Shown: one piece after another, positions 37,739 to 48,566 of the stretch | Position numbering within the stretch: the stretch's first letter is position 1 | How the letters are laid out: every line of letters starts with the position of its first letter | NCBI RefSeq assembly: GCF_000763135.2 | Contig: NZ_JRPR02000003.1 | Location: 109,568 to 173,567 of the forward strand | Origin: Helicobacter jaachi | Lineage (GTDB): Bacteria > Campylobacterota > Campylobacteria > Campylobacterales > Helicobacteraceae | Direction: 5' to 3' | DNA: 64,000 nucleotides | Program-made: the position numbers and the translations under genes | The notes under the pieces: generated by a model | The model's input: only the letters and a program-made list of their open reading frames with translations | Database searches by the model: none | What the model was told of the DNA's origin: nothing

Positions 37739-39235
37739 TTATATTTTTTTATAAATATAAAAATCTGCAAATGATGTATTTTGTGGATTTTGCGCATCAT
37801 AAGGGTAGGCATTGGGGATAGATTCTATAAGCTCCCAGCCGCTAATGTGCGCTGCTATCCATTTACTAAAGGCGCGATGTCGCACATGCGCAGTATGTGG
37901 CGCATCAACATTAGAAGCATAAATAATTACAAATTGATGCGAAAAAGCAAATAAATTACGCATATATGCTGCATAGATTCTATCATCAATAAGATGATAA
38001 ATCACATCAAGTGAAAGGCTTAAATCCGCGCTTGTAAAGGGCATTTGCGCTTGATTTTGTAAAAAATATTCCACTTCATAAAAGGCTTTAGTATTGTCTT
38101 GCCTAAACTTCTCCCTAAGCCTTTGTATCACAAAGCTTGATACATCAAGCCCAATGTATTGCGGATATGCGCAGAGGCTTAGCTGATTGCCATCGCCGCA
38201 GCCCCATTCTAGCACGCGCGCTATGTTATGCTCCTGCACAAAGGTATTAAGCACGCGCGCCTTAAAATCTGCCAAGTGATTATAACTTCCAGCTCCAGAA
38301 GCTCCAATGCCCCCCCCTCCTAGCGTCTTAAACGACTTGTAGCGGATTTCCCAATATTCTTGCACATTAAAAGTTATCTTTTCCCGCAGTAATGGATAAT
38401 GCTTAAATAAATTTGACAAATATATATCATTGCGCCCTTTAGCATTCTCCACCCACAAAGCCCCAGTGCGCGCAAAGTCAATAAAGCTCTTGTGCATTTT
38501 GGCATTATGCTCTACGATATTTATTTTTACATCATTTAATACCGCCATTGCCCAAAACCATAAATCATCACCAAATGGGCAAAGCGACAAAAATAACTCC
38601 TGCTTAAAAATATCTCTATACAAACAATGCGGCGGGTATAGCACGCCACCCACGCCAGTTTGGAGATTCAAAAATGATGGCACGCTTTGAATAAAATCCA
38701 CATCAAGTTCCCATTTTTGATAGGGCAAAATATGATTATATTTGTCAAATGTAATCCTATGCGCGCGGTGGCAGTGGATAAAATGCGCATTTGTCTCATA
38801 AGCCACATAAAGCTTTGAAAGCCAGTCTGTGGGATATAAATTATCATCATCAGCACTTACAATTATAGAATCTGCAAAGTCTTTAAGCGCATAAATGAGC
38901 TTTTTGTAGCCATAAAGATTGCCTTTGCACCACTTAATTTGCAAACCAAATGCCTTAAAATCTAGCACGCTTTTAGGCAAATCGCCCTCTTTGTTGCAAA
39001 ACTCATCTTCGCTTAAATATAGCACAATGCCACTTGGCTTTAAATCCTGTACAAAAAGCGTATAAAGCGTGTAGTGTAGTGTGGGAATGCGCGCAGGGTA
39101 TGAAGTGAGCGATACAATAAGCGGTGCGTGCAAGATATGCGCACAATCTCCACAATCCTCACCTGTGCGCAAAAATGCGGCTATCTTTTCATCAAAAATA
39201 GCTTGCTCTCTGCCTAAATCCGCCCCATTTGCCAT
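37739..39235 (-). CDS. glycosyltransferase-methyltransferase fusion with interdomain G8 tract
   Basis: The 498 residues carry two domains. Residues ~35-290 look like a glycosyltransferase-type domain (LIVSLTSYPARI, IIVSADDDNLYPTDWLSKLY with a DDD metal motif, GDDLWFWAM). Residues ~320-490 are a SAM methyltransferase (VLEWGCGDGNQL, IGLDVSSFVIQRL, DLSLSLDVIYHLID). The linker encodes GGGG from a run of eight G on the coding strand (38310-38317). Gain or loss of one G would truncate the protein soon after the first domain. It probably modifies a surface glycan; donor and acceptor are unknown. Confidence 0.85.
   Translation of the reverse strand: MANGADLGREQAIFDEKIAAFLRTGEDCGDCAHILHAPLIVSLTSYPARIPTLHYTLYTLFVQDLKPSGIVLYLSEDEFCNKEGDLPKSVLDFKAFGLQIKWCKGNLYGYKKLIYALKDFADSIIVSADDDNLYPTDWLSKLYVAYETNAHFIHCHRAHRITFDKYNHILPYQKWELDVDFIQSVPSFLNLQTGVGGVLYPPHCLYRDIFKQELFLSLCPFGDDLWFWAMAVLNDVKINIVEHNAKMHKSFIDFARTGALWVENAKGRNDIYLSNLFKHYPLLREKITFNVQEYWEIRYKSFKTLGGGGIGASGAGSYNHLADFKARVLNTFVQEHNIARVLEWGCGDGNQLSLCAYPQYIGLDVSSFVIQRLREKFRQDNTKAFYEVEYFLQNQAQMPFTSADLSLSLDVIYHLIDDRIYAAYMRNLFAFSHQFVIIYASNVDAPHTAHVRHRAFSKWIAAHISGWELIESIPNAYPYDAQNPQNTSFADFYIYKKI
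38310..38317 (-). repeat. G8 homopolymer (C8 on + strand), candidate phase-variation tract
   Basis: The run lies in the loop joining the glycosyltransferase and methyltransferase domains. I translated the neighbouring frames. With nine G, a TAA follows after about 10 codons; with seven G, a TAG follows after about 32 codons. Both remove the methyltransferase domain and leave the first domain intact. Helicobacter and Campylobacter use such tracts to switch surface-glycan genes. Confidence 0.65.
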
Positions 39236-39250
39236 TCCACTTTAGCCCTG

Positions 39251-39270
39251 TATAGAATCTAGATTCTATA
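39251..39270. repeat. perfect 20-bp palindrome of two AGAWTCT words
   Basis: TATAGAATCTAGATTCTATA fills most of the 39-bp gap between the aldo/keto reductase (ending at 39275) and the start of the glycosyltransferase fusion (39235), both on the minus strand. It could form a hairpin in the transcript and act as a terminator or operator. Confidence 0.65.
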
Positions 39271-39274
39271 ACTT

Positions 39275-40309
39275 CTAATATCTCTTCACCGGATAAGGGT
39301 CGCGGCTATCTACCGTGGCGCGCTGATGCCAGTATGGGTATGGCAGCTTTGTTTGACTTGCCTTATCTAGTGCCTCTATATGCTTAGAATCTAGCGTTAT
39401 ACTCGCAGCTTTGAGGTTTGCGTCAAGCTGCATAGTGTTTCGCGCGCCAATGACTAGGCTAGACACGCTAGGGCGGCTTAGCACCCATGCTAGCGAGATT
39501 TGCGCGATGCTATGCCCAGTATCACGCGAAATAGATTCTAACACATCGGTGATGTCATAAAGCTTCTCCATATCCACGTCCCACGCGCCATCAGTGCTAA
39601 GGCGAGAGCCCTCCACATCGCGTTTAGTGCGCGTGATTTTGCCGCTTAGCATCGAGCCACTTAGTGGGCTCCACACAAGTGTCCCCACGCCCTCTTCCAC
39701 ACCCAGCGGCATTAGCTCATTTTCAAACTCACGCGCAGCAAGCGAATAATACGCCTGATGCACGCTAGGACGCAGCAGATTATACTTATCCGCCACGCTT
39801 AGCATTTTCATCAAATGCCACGCAGAGTAGTTACTCACGCCAAAATAGCGGATTTTCCCCGCTTTCACAAGCTCATTTAGCGCGCTTAGAGCCTCAATAT
39901 GCGGCGTTTTCGCATCATAGCAGTGCAGATGATACAAGTCAATGTAGTCAATCTGCAGCCTTTTCAACGAAGCCTCCACGCTCCTTACAATCTTAGCGCG
40001 CGAAGTGCCGATGTCATTTGGATTATCACTCATCCACATGCCAGTCTTTGTGCTGATGAAATACTCGCTCCTTTTGTAGTCCTTAAGCGCCTCGCCAAGC
40101 ACAATCTCCGCGTCGCCAAGCGAATAGCAATCCGCCGTATCAAAGGCATTAAAGCCAGAATCTATGCTAAGTTTGATTAGCTCCTTTGCCTCGAAAACCT
40201 GCGTTTGCCCCCATTTCCTAAATAGCTCCGTGCTACCTGCAAAAGTCGCTGTGCCTAACATCATGCAGGGTATCATCTCCCCGCTACTGCCTAGTTGTCG
40301 ATATTTCAT
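39275..40309 (-). CDS. aldo/keto reductase
   Basis: A 344-residue NADPH-dependent oxidoreductase of the AKR superfamily. The catalytic set is visible as DTADCYSLGDAEIVLGEAL (Asp, Tyr), FISTKTG (Lys) and IDLYHLHCYD (His). The NADP-binding end is SLVIGARNTMQLDANLKAA. The terminus AYSL...YWHQRATVDSRDP differs from sugar-epimerising relatives. The substrate cannot be told. AAAAGGAGAGCG precedes the ATG. Its DNA has somewhat more GC-rich codons than its neighbours, which could reflect acquisition. Confidence 0.9.
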   Translation of the reverse strand: MKYRQLGSSGEMIPCMMLGTATFAGSTELFRKWGQTQVFEAKELIKLSIDSGFNAFDTADCYSLGDAEIVLGEALKDYKRSEYFISTKTGMWMSDNPNDIGTSRAKIVRSVEASLKRLQIDYIDLYHLHCYDAKTPHIEALSALNELVKAGKIRYFGVSNYSAWHLMKMLSVADKYNLLRPSVHQAYYSLAAREFENELMPLGVEEGVGTLVWSPLSGSMLSGKITRTKRDVEGSRLSTDGAWDVDMEKLYDITDVLESISRDTGHSIAQISLAWVLSRPSVSSLVIGARNTMQLDANLKAASITLDSKHIEALDKASQTKLPYPYWHQRATVDSRDPYPVKRY

Positions 40310-40381
40310 ACGCTCTCCTTTTATGAAAATTTAAAGATTTATAGAAGGCTACCAAATTATGAGTAAATTAATACGCCATAT

Positions 40382-41470
40382 TTAAGTAAATTTATTGATT
40401 ACTTCAACCACCCTTTGCACCTCACAATCACTCATCACAGGGCTTACAGGGAGCGAAAGCACTTCATTATGAATGCGTTCGGTAATGGGCAAATGTAAAT
40501 GATTATACTCCTTACAGGCTTGCTGTTTGTGCGGCGGGATAGGATAGTGTATGAGCGTTTCAATGCCATTTTGGGCTAAATATGTTTGCAATTTTGCCCT
40601 TTGCGCGCAGCGGATAACAAATAAATGCCACACATGCGCGTGTTTGTCCTCACATTTAGGCAAAATAATCAAGCTAGATTCTATATTTTCACAATAAAAG
40701 CGTGCAATTTCCCTGCGCCGCTCATTATCGGCATCAAGCTTTTTAAGCTTAATATTTAAAAATGCCGCTTGCAGCTCATCAAGCCTTGAATTGCAGCCTT
40801 TGTAAATATTCTCATATTTTTTATGCGAGCCATAATTGCCTAAAGCGCGGATTTTCTCTATAAGCGCATAATCATTACTCACCACACAACCGCCATCACC
40901 TAGTGCGCCTAAATTTTTACCCGGATAAAATGAAAACGCGCCTACATCGCCTAGTGTGCCTACTCTTTTGCCCTGATATATCGCTCCATGCGCCTGTGCG
41001 CAATCCTCAATAATAAATAATTTATAGCGAGAGGCTAAATCCCACACTTTTTGCATATCCACAGCCTGCCCATAGAGATGCACCACCATAATCGCGCGCG
41101 TTTTGGGCGTGATAGCAGATTCTATCAAATCCACATCGATATTATAATTTGTTATATTTGGCTCGACAAACACAGGCACGCAGCCGCACGCCCAAATGGC
41201 AAGCATCGAGGCGATGTAGGTATTTGCTGGCACGATAATTTCATCACCAGGCTTTAAATCTAGCCCTAAAATAGCTAATTTTAGCGCATCTAAGCCATTA
41301 GCGCAGCCCACACTCGCATTTACGCCACAATACGCACTAAAAGCCTGCTCAAAGCGCTTATTATGCTCGCCTAGCACATATCTGCCACTTTTTAAAATAT
41401 CATCTATTTCAGAATCTAGCTCGCCCCTAAATCGCTCATTCACTTTGGCTAAGTCTAAAAACGCTATCAT
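40382..41470 (-). CDS. DegT/DnrJ/EryC1/StrS aminotransferase
   Basis: A 362-residue PLP enzyme that aminates keto-sugars. Hallmarks: SVGCANGLDALKLAI, PANTYIASMLAIWACG, IIEDCAQAHGA and the Schiff-base lysine in FYPGKNLGALGDGG (near residue 186). The C-terminal HVWHLFVIR and LPISERIH-like LPITERIHNEVLSLPVSP are typical. Members make amino sugars for LPS O-chains or flagellin glycans. No partner sugar gene is next to it except the glycosyltransferase fusion ~1 kb away. It starts 4 bp after the lepA stop. Confidence 0.92.
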   Translation of the reverse strand: MIAFLDLAKVNERFRGELDSEIDDILKSGRYVLGEHNKRFEQAFSAYCGVNASVGCANGLDALKLAILGLDLKPGDEIIVPANTYIASMLAIWACGCVPVFVEPNITNYNIDVDLIESAITPKTRAIMVVHLYGQAVDMQKVWDLASRYKLFIIEDCAQAHGAIYQGKRVGTLGDVGAFSFYPGKNLGALGDGGCVVSNDYALIEKIRALGNYGSHKKYENIYKGCNSRLDELQAAFLNIKLKKLDADNERRREIARFYCENIESSLIILPKCEDKHAHVWHLFVIRCAQRAKLQTYLAQNGIETLIHYPIPPHKQQACKEYNHLHLPITERIHNEVLSLPVSPVMSDCEVQRVVEVINKFT

Positions 41471-41473
41471 ATT

Positions 41474-43282
41474 TTATCCATCGATTTTCAAAACAGCTAA
41501 AAACGCTTCTTGAGGTAGCTCAACTTTGCCTATGGCTTTAAGACGCTTCTTGCCCTCTTTTTGCTTCTCTAACAATTTGCGCTTGCGTGTAATGTCGCCG
41601 CCATAGCACTTTGCAGTTACATTTTTCCCCATAGATTTCACACTTTCTCTAGCAATGATTTTATTCCCCACACTTGCTTGGATAGCCACTTCAAACAGCT
41701 GACGCGGCACAAGCTCTTTCATACTTTCAACCAACGCCCTGCCCTTCTCATAGCTTTTTGATTTATCCACGATAATTGAGAGCGCATCGACAATCTCGCC
41801 TGCTACGCGTATATCAAGCCGCACCAAATCCCCCTCTCTAGATTCTATAGGCTCATAATCAAAGCTCGCATAGCCTTTCGTGCAGGATTTGAGCTTATCA
41901 TAAAAATCCATAACAATTTCATTGCTAGGCAGCGCATACACAAGCATTACACGCGATTGTGTGAGGTATTCCATTTTTTCCTGCACGCCGCGCCGATTGG
42001 CTAATAAAGTAATGATATTGCCCAAATATTCGCTAGGCGTGATAATGCTCGCACGCACATAAGGTTCTTTAATGGATTCTATCTTTTGGATTTCTGGCAG
42101 CTCGCTAGGATTTTGCACTAAGATTTTTGTGCCATCAGTGAGATACACTTCATACACCACTGTGGGCGCAGTGGCGATGAGATTAAGTCCAAACTCACGC
42201 TCTAAGCGCTCTTTAACCACCTCCATATGTAAAAGTCCCAAAAATCCCACACGAAAGCCAAAGCCTAAAGCTATGCTTGTCTCTGGCTCAAAATTCAGCG
42301 CAGAATCATTAAGTTTTAACTTATTAAGCGCATCTCGCAGCTCCTCAAATTTATCTGTTTCAATAGGATAAATGCCTGCAAATACAAAAGGCTTTGCTGG
42401 GCGAAACCCCTCAATAGGCTCACTGGTAGGATTTTTCGCGCTTGTAATAGTATCTCCCACTGCCATATCTGTGAGCGTTTTTAATCCTAGTGAGATAATG
42501 CCAATCTCGCCGCACGCTATGCTCTGCGTTGGGATTTTCTGCACAGGGTGGGGATAATATAGCGCTAGCACCTCATATTTTTTCCCACTGCTCATCACCT
42601 GCACTTCCTCTCCCACGCGCAAACTTCCATCTTTAAGCCGCACAAGGGCTAAAGCGCCCAAATAATTATCAAACCACGAATCATAAATTAAAGCCTTTGT
42701 TGGAGCGTGTGGGTCTCCGCTGGGCGCTGGAATTTTCTCAATGATAGATTCTATAAGCGCTTGTATGCCCACGCCACTTTTGGCACTCACCTGCAAAGCT
42801 TCTGTGCAATCTAGCCCGATAGTAGATTCTATATCCTCCATTACACGCAGCGGCTGGGCTGCTGGGAGGTCGATTTTATTAATCACAGGGAGGATTTCAA
42901 GATTATTTTCCATAGCAATATACACATTTGCAATAGTTTGCGCCTCCACGCCCTGACTTGCATCAACCACAAGTAGCGCGCCTTCGCATGAACTCAAAGA
43001 GCGCGAAACCTCATAGCTAAAATCCACATGCCCGGGTGTATCAATGAGATTAAGGATATAATCCTGCCCTTTATAATGATAATTTAATCGCACCGATTGG
43101 GCTTTAATGGTAATCCCCCGCTCCTTTTCAATATCCATAGTATCCATAATCTGCGCTCTCATTTCGCGCTCACTCACCGCGCCGCACTCTTGAATAAGCC
43201 TATCTGCGAGTGTGGATTTACCATGGTCGATGTGCGCGATGATTGAAAAATTACGAATAAAAGCTTGGGGATTGTCTGCCAT
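41474..43282 (-). CDS. lepA: elongation factor 4 (LepA)
   Basis: LepA is a translational GTPase that acts on ribosomes under stress and in 30S biogenesis. The start at 43282 ([13 protein letters not shown]) has TGGAG upstream; the longer form is without support. G1 is [15 protein letters not shown]3 [11 protein letters not shown]4 NKIDLP. The C-terminal LepA-specific domain ends with [20 protein letters not shown] split across the usual basic tail. The length (602) is normal. Confidence 0.97.
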   Translation of the reverse strand: MADNPQAFIRNFSIIAHIDHGKSTLADRLIQECGAVSEREMRAQIMDTMDIEKERGITIKAQSVRLNYHYKGQDYILNLIDTPGHVDFSYEVSRSLSSCEGALLVVDASQGVEAQTIANVYIAMENNLEILPVINKIDLPAAQPLRVMEDIESTIGLDCTEALQVSAKSGVGIQALIESIIEKIPAPSGDPHAPTKALIYDSWFDNYLGALALVRLKDGSLRVGEEVQVMSSGKKYEVLALYYPHPVQKIPTQSIACGEIGIISLGLKTLTDMAVGDTITSAKNPTSEPIEGFRPAKPFVFAGIYPIETDKFEELRDALNKLKLNDSALNFEPETSIALGFGFRVGFLGLLHMEVVKERLEREFGLNLIATAPTVVYEVYLTDGTKILVQNPSELPEIQKIESIKEPYVRASIITPSEYLGNIITLLANRRGVQEKMEYLTQSRVMLVYALPSNEIVMDFYDKLKSCTKGYASFDYEPIESREGDLVRLDIRVAGEIVDALSIIVDKSKSYEKGRALVESMKELVPRQLFEVAIQASVGNKIIARESVKSMGKNVTAKCYGGDITRKRKLLEKQKEGKKRLKAIGKVELPQEAFLAVLKIDG

Positions 43283-43374
43283 TATTATGCTCCATTTACA
43301 GAATCTATGCCTAAGGCGGTATTGTAGCACAAATGTATTTATAAGCAGGACTAGCCTACAAGGCTAGATTCTAT

Positions 43375-44271
43375 TCATACCTTTTGACTACGCTTATGCG
43401 CTGGATTTAAAATATGCGCATAGCGGGGGAGTTGTGAAAGATTACCCATAAGCCCGCCAGAGTGGATAAACACAAGCTTATAGCCCTTGAAAGCGTGCAA
43501 ATGCTGCCGCAGCATATAAAATCCCACGCTATCATAGATAATATCACAGCGCACATTATGGCTTTTAAGATAGCTTTGCATATCCCATATCGCAATTTTG
43601 GGCTTAGCGAAGATAAAGGGAGATTCTAAAATAATGGGTGCGGATACATTATGGCTATCAAACAAAGCGCACAAATCCGCTTTAGCGCAGTTAAGTGCTA
43701 CTAGACTTGCTTGCGGATAGAGTAAATCTAAAGCCTTTTTAAGTGCCACCACTCCCACACCGCTGCCACTTGTGTAAAAAATAATCACCCCACTTCCCCT
43801 GCCCTGCTTTTCTATACTTTGCTTTAATTCGCACGCTAAGGCGCGCATACCATAATATGCCATTTGCACATCGCCACCTTGAGGAATAAAAAGTGTCTTA
43901 GGCGTAAGCAAAGAGTGCGCATAAGATTTTAAATGCTCCACACTGCTACCCACAGGCAAAGTATGCGCGCGCATACCGCATTTAAGGGCAAAGGCTAGAT
44001 TGCCTTTGGGCGCAAAAGTAGCTTTGGGCATCACATAATGAAATGTCGCGCCCTTAATGTGCGCAAGATAGGCTAAAGACGCCATTGCATTAGACTGATT
44101 GCCGCCATAGCTTAGCCAAATGTTTTGGTGGTATTGATTTTGCAGGAGTGCGGCGAATTTGCGCGCTTTGTTGCCATTACAATAGGGATGGATTAAATCA
44201 TCGCGTTTAAGTAAAAAGGGATAATCAAAAAGCAGCCTAGATTCTATAATAGAGCGCGAGAAATCAAGCAT
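43375..44271 (-). CDS. PLP-dependent D-cysteine desulfhydrase / ACC deaminase-like protein
   Basis: A 298-residue fold-type II PLP enzyme. The PLP lysine lies in YCNGNKARKF (near residue 36), followed by WLSYGGNQSNAMASLAYL, which binds the phosphate and substrate carboxylate. The group includes D-cysteine desulfhydrase and ACC deaminase-like proteins; sequence does not fix the substrate. It follows the mnmE stop by four bases and is presumably co-transcribed. A further copy of the dispersed word follows its stop. Confidence 0.85.
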   Translation of the reverse strand: MLDFSRSIIESRLLFDYPFLLKRDDLIHPYCNGNKARKFAALLQNQYHQNIWLSYGGNQSNAMASLAYLAHIKGATFHYVMPKATFAPKGNLAFALKCGMRAHTLPVGSSVEHLKSYAHSLLTPKTLFIPQGGDVQMAYYGMRALACELKQSIEKQGRGSGVIIFYTSGSGVGVVALKKALDLLYPQASLVALNCAKADLCALFDSHNVSAPIILESPFIFAKPKIAIWDMQSYLKSHNVRCDIIYDSVGFYMLRQHLHAFKGYKLVFIHSGGLMGNLSQLPRYAHILNPAHKRSQKV

Positions 44272-44275
44272 TAGC

Positions 44276-45667
44276 CTATTTGCCTAGGCAAAATGTGCCA
44301 AAAAGCCTATCAAGCAACTCTGTATGCTCATAAGGGCGAGTGAGCGCGCTGATAGATTCTATACAATCTTGTATGTGAAATGCCTGTAGCTCAATCCAAC
44401 TCTGTATGCAATCATCTTTAAGCCCAGCAATAACCTTATTTATAGAATCTAGCGCATTTTTTAGACACTCAAGCTGATAGCTTGATGTAAGAATAATGCT
44501 ATCACTCCCGCTATTTGCGCTCACAATTGGTTCAATAACTTTTAAAATATCGCGCGCGCCATTATGCTTAATGCTTGTGCGTAATATAGGCGCATTAAAC
44601 TTTGCAAAAATGCTTTCATTATGTGTCGCGCCCATATCGCTTTTATTTAAAATAATCACAATATGCTTATTTTCTCTAGCATTTTGCTCTAATATATCCA
44701 TAATCGCGCTATCTTTTTCATCAAAATGCTGTGAATTATCAAACACAGCCAAAATAATATCACTGCGTGACACGGCTTCCTTTGCCTTTGTGATGCCAAT
44801 GCGCTCAATGCTATCATCACTTTGGCGAATGCCCGCTGTATCCACCACGCGCACCAAAGCACTACCAATGCACAATGTCTCCTCAATGGTATCGCGCGTC
44901 GTCCCCTCTATATCGCTCACAATAGCACGCTCATACATTAAAAGCGCATTAAGCAAAGAGCTTTTGCCCACATTTGGCTTGCCTATAATGCTTAAAGTAT
45001 AGCCATTAATCACCCCTTGTCGTGCTATTGATGCGCTATAAACTTGCTCTAATTTCTGCTTTATTTTCCCTAAAGTCGTGTGTATAAAATGAGTAGTATC
45101 GCCCACTTCATCACCATAATCAATGCTCGCCTCCATATAAGCTAGCACCAAAAGCAAGCTTTCACGCACCTCCTCTACAAAAGTGCTTAGCTCTCCGCTA
45201 AGTTGGCGCATAAGCATTTTATTTGCCTCAAGGCTTTGAGATTGTATGAGTCCGGCTATGGCTTGAATTTGTGCTAAATCTAATCGCCCACCCAAAAAAG
45301 CGCGCTTGCTAAATTCGCCTGCTTGAGCCATTCTCGCGCCTAAATTGATGCACAGCTCCACAATCGCTCTAGCACTCACAATCCCGCCATGGCACTGCAC
45401 TTCACACACATCTTGCGTCGTGTAGCTGTGAGGCTTTGGGAAATAAAGCACTATGGCTTCATCAATGGCTACTCCCTCTCTATCATAAATCCGGCATAAA
45501 TGCGCATAACGAGGCAATAATTGATTTTTTTTTGTGAGTAAAAGTGTAATTTCATAAGCGCGCGCACCACTTAAGCGCACAATGCTAATAGCGCCTATGC
45601 CTATGGGAGTAGCAATAGCGACAATAGTGCTATCGTCTAAAGTCGTTGATGATGATGTATTTCTCAT
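44276..45667 (-). CDS. mnmE: tRNA modification GTPase MnmE
   Basis: MnmE with MnmG forms the cmnm5U34 modification. I set the start at MRNTSSST by analogy with H. pylori; upstream in-frame ATGs also exist within jag. The N-terminal folate-binding domain is followed by helices, then a G domain ([38 protein letters not shown]). The family C-terminal C-x-G-K is present as FCLGK. A run of nine A (coding) occurs in the codons for TKKNQ. The start overlaps jag by 38 bp. Confidence 0.95.
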   Translation of the reverse strand: MRNTSSSTTLDDSTIVAIATPIGIGAISIVRLSGARAYEITLLLTKKNQLLPRYAHLCRIYDREGVAIDEAIVLYFPKPHSYTTQDVCEVQCHGGIVSARAIVELCINLGARMAQAGEFSKRAFLGGRLDLAQIQAIAGLIQSQSLEANKMLMRQLSGELSTFVEEVRESLLLVLAYMEASIDYGDEVGDTTHFIHTTLGKIKQKLEQVYSASIARQGVINGYTLSIIGKPNVGKSSLLNALLMYERAIVSDIEGTTRDTIEETLCIGSALVRVVDTAGIRQSDDSIERIGITKAKEAVSRSDIILAVFDNSQHFDEKDSAIMDILEQNARENKHIVIILNKSDMGATHNESIFAKFNAPILRTSIKHNGARDILKVIEPIVSANSGSDSIILTSSYQLECLKNALDSINKVIAGLKDDCIQSWIELQAFHIQDCIESISALTRPYEHTELLDRLFGTFCLGK

Positions 45668-46409
45668 CTGCTTCATTTTGTCGCACGGATACATATTTCT
45701 CTGGGAACATCTCGCGCAATTTAGTTAAAGCAATATACACCAAAATCCCATCGAGTGCTTTTGTCTGTGCCTTGCCATTAAGCTTAATCAAACGTGCAAT
45801 ATCTTTAAGATACACATCTATCATCTCTTCTTGATTTTTTAAAAATTCAGCAATTTCTAGCCGCAAAGAATAGCCATATTTAGGATTAATCCAATTAAAT
45901 AGTAAGTATGAGAGCGCCTTATACCGATAGCCCCTCTCACCGATGAGCAGCGCGCAATCGCGTCCATCAATGTAAATATAAAGTGTATTGTCCTCCAGCA
46001 TACGCACTTCAAATTTATCAATATCAAAAGGTAAAAGTTTAAACAAAGATTCTAACTCTGTGCGTATTTGCTTGATATTTGCCTCATCGTCTCGATTATA
46101 ATTATCCCAAGAATTTTGCTCTCCCCAAATCTTTTGCGGCTTTGGCATAAAATTTTGAGAATCTTCATCTATCTCCTCTATCTCTAGCGCTTGCTTTGGC
46201 AGATAAGTTTCTCTTTTTGCACTTTCTTTACGGTGTGCGCTCTTATGCTTAGTATCGACAATAATAATAGCATCTTTCTTACCCAGTCCTAAAAAGCCAT
46301 TTGTGGGATTTTGCACAATTTCATATTCCAAATCTGCCACAGAGCAATTAAGCTCTGTTGAAGCCTTAATGAGGGCTGCCTCTAAAGTTTTTTCTACAAT
46401 TTTTTTCAT
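45630..46409 (-). CDS. jag: Jag/KhpB-type RNA-binding protein
   Basis: The 259 residues contain an N-terminal Jag_N domain ([41 protein letters not shown] is in this region), a variable acidic linker, then a KH-like domain ([21 protein letters not shown]) and an R3H-like C-terminal segment. Such proteins bind RNA and are linked to the YidC locus in many bacteria. It overlaps yidC by 4 bp. Confidence 0.9.
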   Translation of the reverse strand: MKKIVEKTLEAALIKASTELNCSVADLEYEIVQNPTNGFLGLGKKDAIIIVDTKHKSAHRKESAKRETYLPKQALEIEEIDEDSQNFMPKPQKIWGEQNSWDNYNRDDEANIKQIRTELESLFKLLPFDIDKFEVRMLEDNTLYIYIDGRDCALLIGERGYRYKALSYLLFNWINPKYGYSLRLEIAEFLKNQEEMIDVYLKDIARLIKLNGKAQTKALDGILVYIALTKLREMFPEKYVSVRQNEADEKYIIINDFRR

Positions 46410-48190
46410 TTTATCCCCTTTTTATTTGACTTATTTTTGTGGTGCAATGCCTCATGCTCGGCTATCTCCTTTGCTTTTTTATTTGCCATAACTCTATTAA
46501 TAATGATTTGCTGGATAATAGAGAATATATTATTCACTGTCCAATACAGCACAAGCCCCGCCGGGAAAGGAAAAACAATAAAAAATATCGCAAAAATAAG
46601 TGGCAGCATCTTGAAAACTTTCTCTTGCATAGGGTCTGTGAAATTTGCAGGCGTGAGCTTTTGAGAAACATACATACTCACCCCCATAAGCACAGGCAGC
46701 ACAAAATAGGGGTCAATAGCTGATAAATCATCAATCCACGCTATCCACGCAGCACTTTTAAGCTCCACTGCATTATGCAACACACGATAAATAGCAAAAA
46801 ATACAGGGATTTGCAAAATAAGTGGCAAGCAGCCGCCAATGGGATTTGCCCCATGTTTTTTATACAATTCCATCATGTGCATTTGCAGCTTTTGCGGGTC
46901 GCTTTTATAGCGCGTTTGCAGCTCTTTCATTTTTGGGGCTAAATCTTTGAGCTTTTGCATAGAGACCATACCTCTATAAGTGAGCGGATAAAGCACAATA
47001 CGCACAATAAGCGTTAAAAGCACGATTGCCCAACCCCAATTCCCGCACAAATCATACAAATACGCAAGCAGTAAAAAAAGCGGCTTAGCAAAAAACGAAA
47101 TGCGCCCATACTCCACCGCATCGGTAAGCGTCTCATCAATTTGTTGCAGCTGCCTATAATCTTTTGGACCTATGTAGCCTGAAAACTCTGCTTGATTAGA
47201 AAAACGCACATAAGGCATAGGATTATGTGCATTATCGCCGCTTACCACTACATACAAGGGCGTCTTAGCAAAAAATAAACTCGTATAATATCTATCCACA
47301 CTCGCCACAAAGCTAGAACTACGCATATCTTGAGCATTTTTAGCCAAATAATCACTGCTCGCATCGCCATCTTCAATTTTAGTCAAAACCCCATCTGTGC
47401 TATTGCGCGTAATCACACCTCGAAACGCGTAAGTATCACTATCCGCGCTTGGGCGCATACCATTACTCACAAAATATTCAATATCAGGCTTACTTAGCGT
47501 AATGCGCACATCATAGGATAAATTAGGATAAATGGTGATGTATTTTGTCAAAATTACTTCACCTAGATTCTGTGTGAGGACTAATTCTGCTGGGCTATCT
47601 TTAATCCCAATATGCGCTTTGCTCGCAGTGTATGGAGTTTCAAATGCCTTTTGATTAATGCTTGCATTGCTAAAGCGCACTTCCATAGTGCGCAGTTGAG
47701 AATCTCCAAAAAGCGCGAGTTTATCGATATTTGGCTTATGGGCTGTGCGTATGCCAAACGCACTAGCTATCATACTCCAAAGACTTGTTTGCTCATTGCG
47801 CGTGAATTTCTCATCTTTAAGATAAACTTGCTTAATCCTGCCTAGCGCATCAATCTCCATTTCAAATTCGCTAGATTCTATATGTGCGATGACTTGTTGC
47901 TTTAAGGATTGCGGTATTGATGTCTGCGCACTTTGTGTAGTTTGGGCAGATGTTTGGGTGCTTGATTGAGCAGCTGGTGAGTTGGGTGCAGATTCTATAT
48001 GGGCAGATTCTATATTTTGGGGAGCATTTTGTTTAGAATCTAGCGTTTGAGTATTTGTATTTTGCGCGCTTTTTTGCGGTGTTTGTGGGACAAAATAGGC
48101 ATAAATAGCAAAAAAAGCAATGGATAAACCTATGGCAACCAGCACGCGCGTAAGAGATATACCGCTATCTTGTTCATTTGGACGATACAT
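46406..48190 (-). CDS. yidC: membrane protein insertase YidC
   Basis: YidC inserts and folds inner membrane proteins. The start at 48190 ([10 protein letters not shown]) follows AAAAGGCCAAAT; the longer version overlaps yidD. It has an N-terminal signal anchor (about residues 13-30), a Gln/Ser/Thr/Ala-rich linker (~35-95) holding three copies of the dispersed word, a large periplasmic domain and the conserved C-terminal five-helix core ([25 protein letters not shown] split here, with the essential Arg). It ends with a basic tail. The length (594) is slightly above H. pylori. Confidence 0.96.
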   Translation of the reverse strand: MYRPNEQDSGISLTRVLVAIGLSIAFFAIYAYFVPQTPQKSAQNTNTQTLDSKQNAPQNIESAHIESAPNSPAAQSSTQTSAQTTQSAQTSIPQSLKQQVIAHIESSEFEMEIDALGRIKQVYLKDEKFTRNEQTSLWSMIASAFGIRTAHKPNIDKLALFGDSQLRTMEVRFSNASINQKAFETPYTASKAHIGIKDSPAELVLTQNLGEVILTKYITIYPNLSYDVRITLSKPDIEYFVSNGMRPSADSDTYAFRGVITRNSTDGVLTKIEDGDASSDYLAKNAQDMRSSSFVASVDRYYTSLFFAKTPLYVVVSGDNAHNPMPYVRFSNQAEFSGYIGPKDYRQLQQIDETLTDAVEYGRISFFAKPLFLLLAYLYDLCGNWGWAIVLLTLIVRIVLYPLTYRGMVSMQKLKDLAPKMKELQTRYKSDPQKLQMHMMELYKKHGANPIGGCLPLILQIPVFFAIYRVLHNAVELKSAAWIAWIDDLSAIDPYFVLPVLMGVSMYVSQKLTPANFTDPMQEKVFKMLPLIFAIFFIVFPFPAGLVLYWTVNNIFSIIQQIIINRVMANKKAKEIAEHEALHHKNKSNKKGIK

Positions 48191-48200
48191 ATTTGGCCTT

Positions 48201-48566
48201 TTAAAAGAGTGATTTGATGATATAAACTCGCATGGTGTAAGTTTTGTCAAAAGGTGAAATTATATCTAAAAAATTTACATTTGTAGAGGGGACAAGCCAA
48301 TATTTCACGCTTTTTGGCTCAAATACAATGTTTTTAAGTTTCAATCTCACTAATGGATAGGCAATCCCTCCTGCAAAAAGCTGATTGCAGCGCAGGATTC
48401 TATACATTATCTTAAACACCGCAAGCAAAGGGTTTTCAAACTGCAAAAGCCACAGCGCATACATCGAGCAGCTCGGATAATACCGACATGCGCCCATAGT
48501 AAGCGGAGATAAAAACTTTTGATAAAATCTCACAAGCCCAATGAGTGATATTCTTATGATTTGCAC
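48201..48566 (-). CDS. yidD: membrane protein insertion efficiency factor YidD
   Basis: A 121-residue YidD protein: [21 protein letters not shown], then [10 protein letters not shown] and [16 protein letters not shown]. It is thought to help YidC insertion. The C-terminal ~35 residues after YPLVRLKLK are an extension beyond the core and vary among relatives. It overlaps rnpA by 13 bp, as is typical for the rpmH-rnpA-yidD-yidC operon. Confidence 0.93.
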   Translation of the reverse strand: MQIIRISLIGLVRFYQKFLSPLTMGACRYYPSCSMYALWLLQFENPLLAVFKIMYRILRCNQLFAGGIAYPLVRLKLKNIVFEPKSVKYWLVPSTNVNFLDIISPFDKTYTMRVYIIKSLF

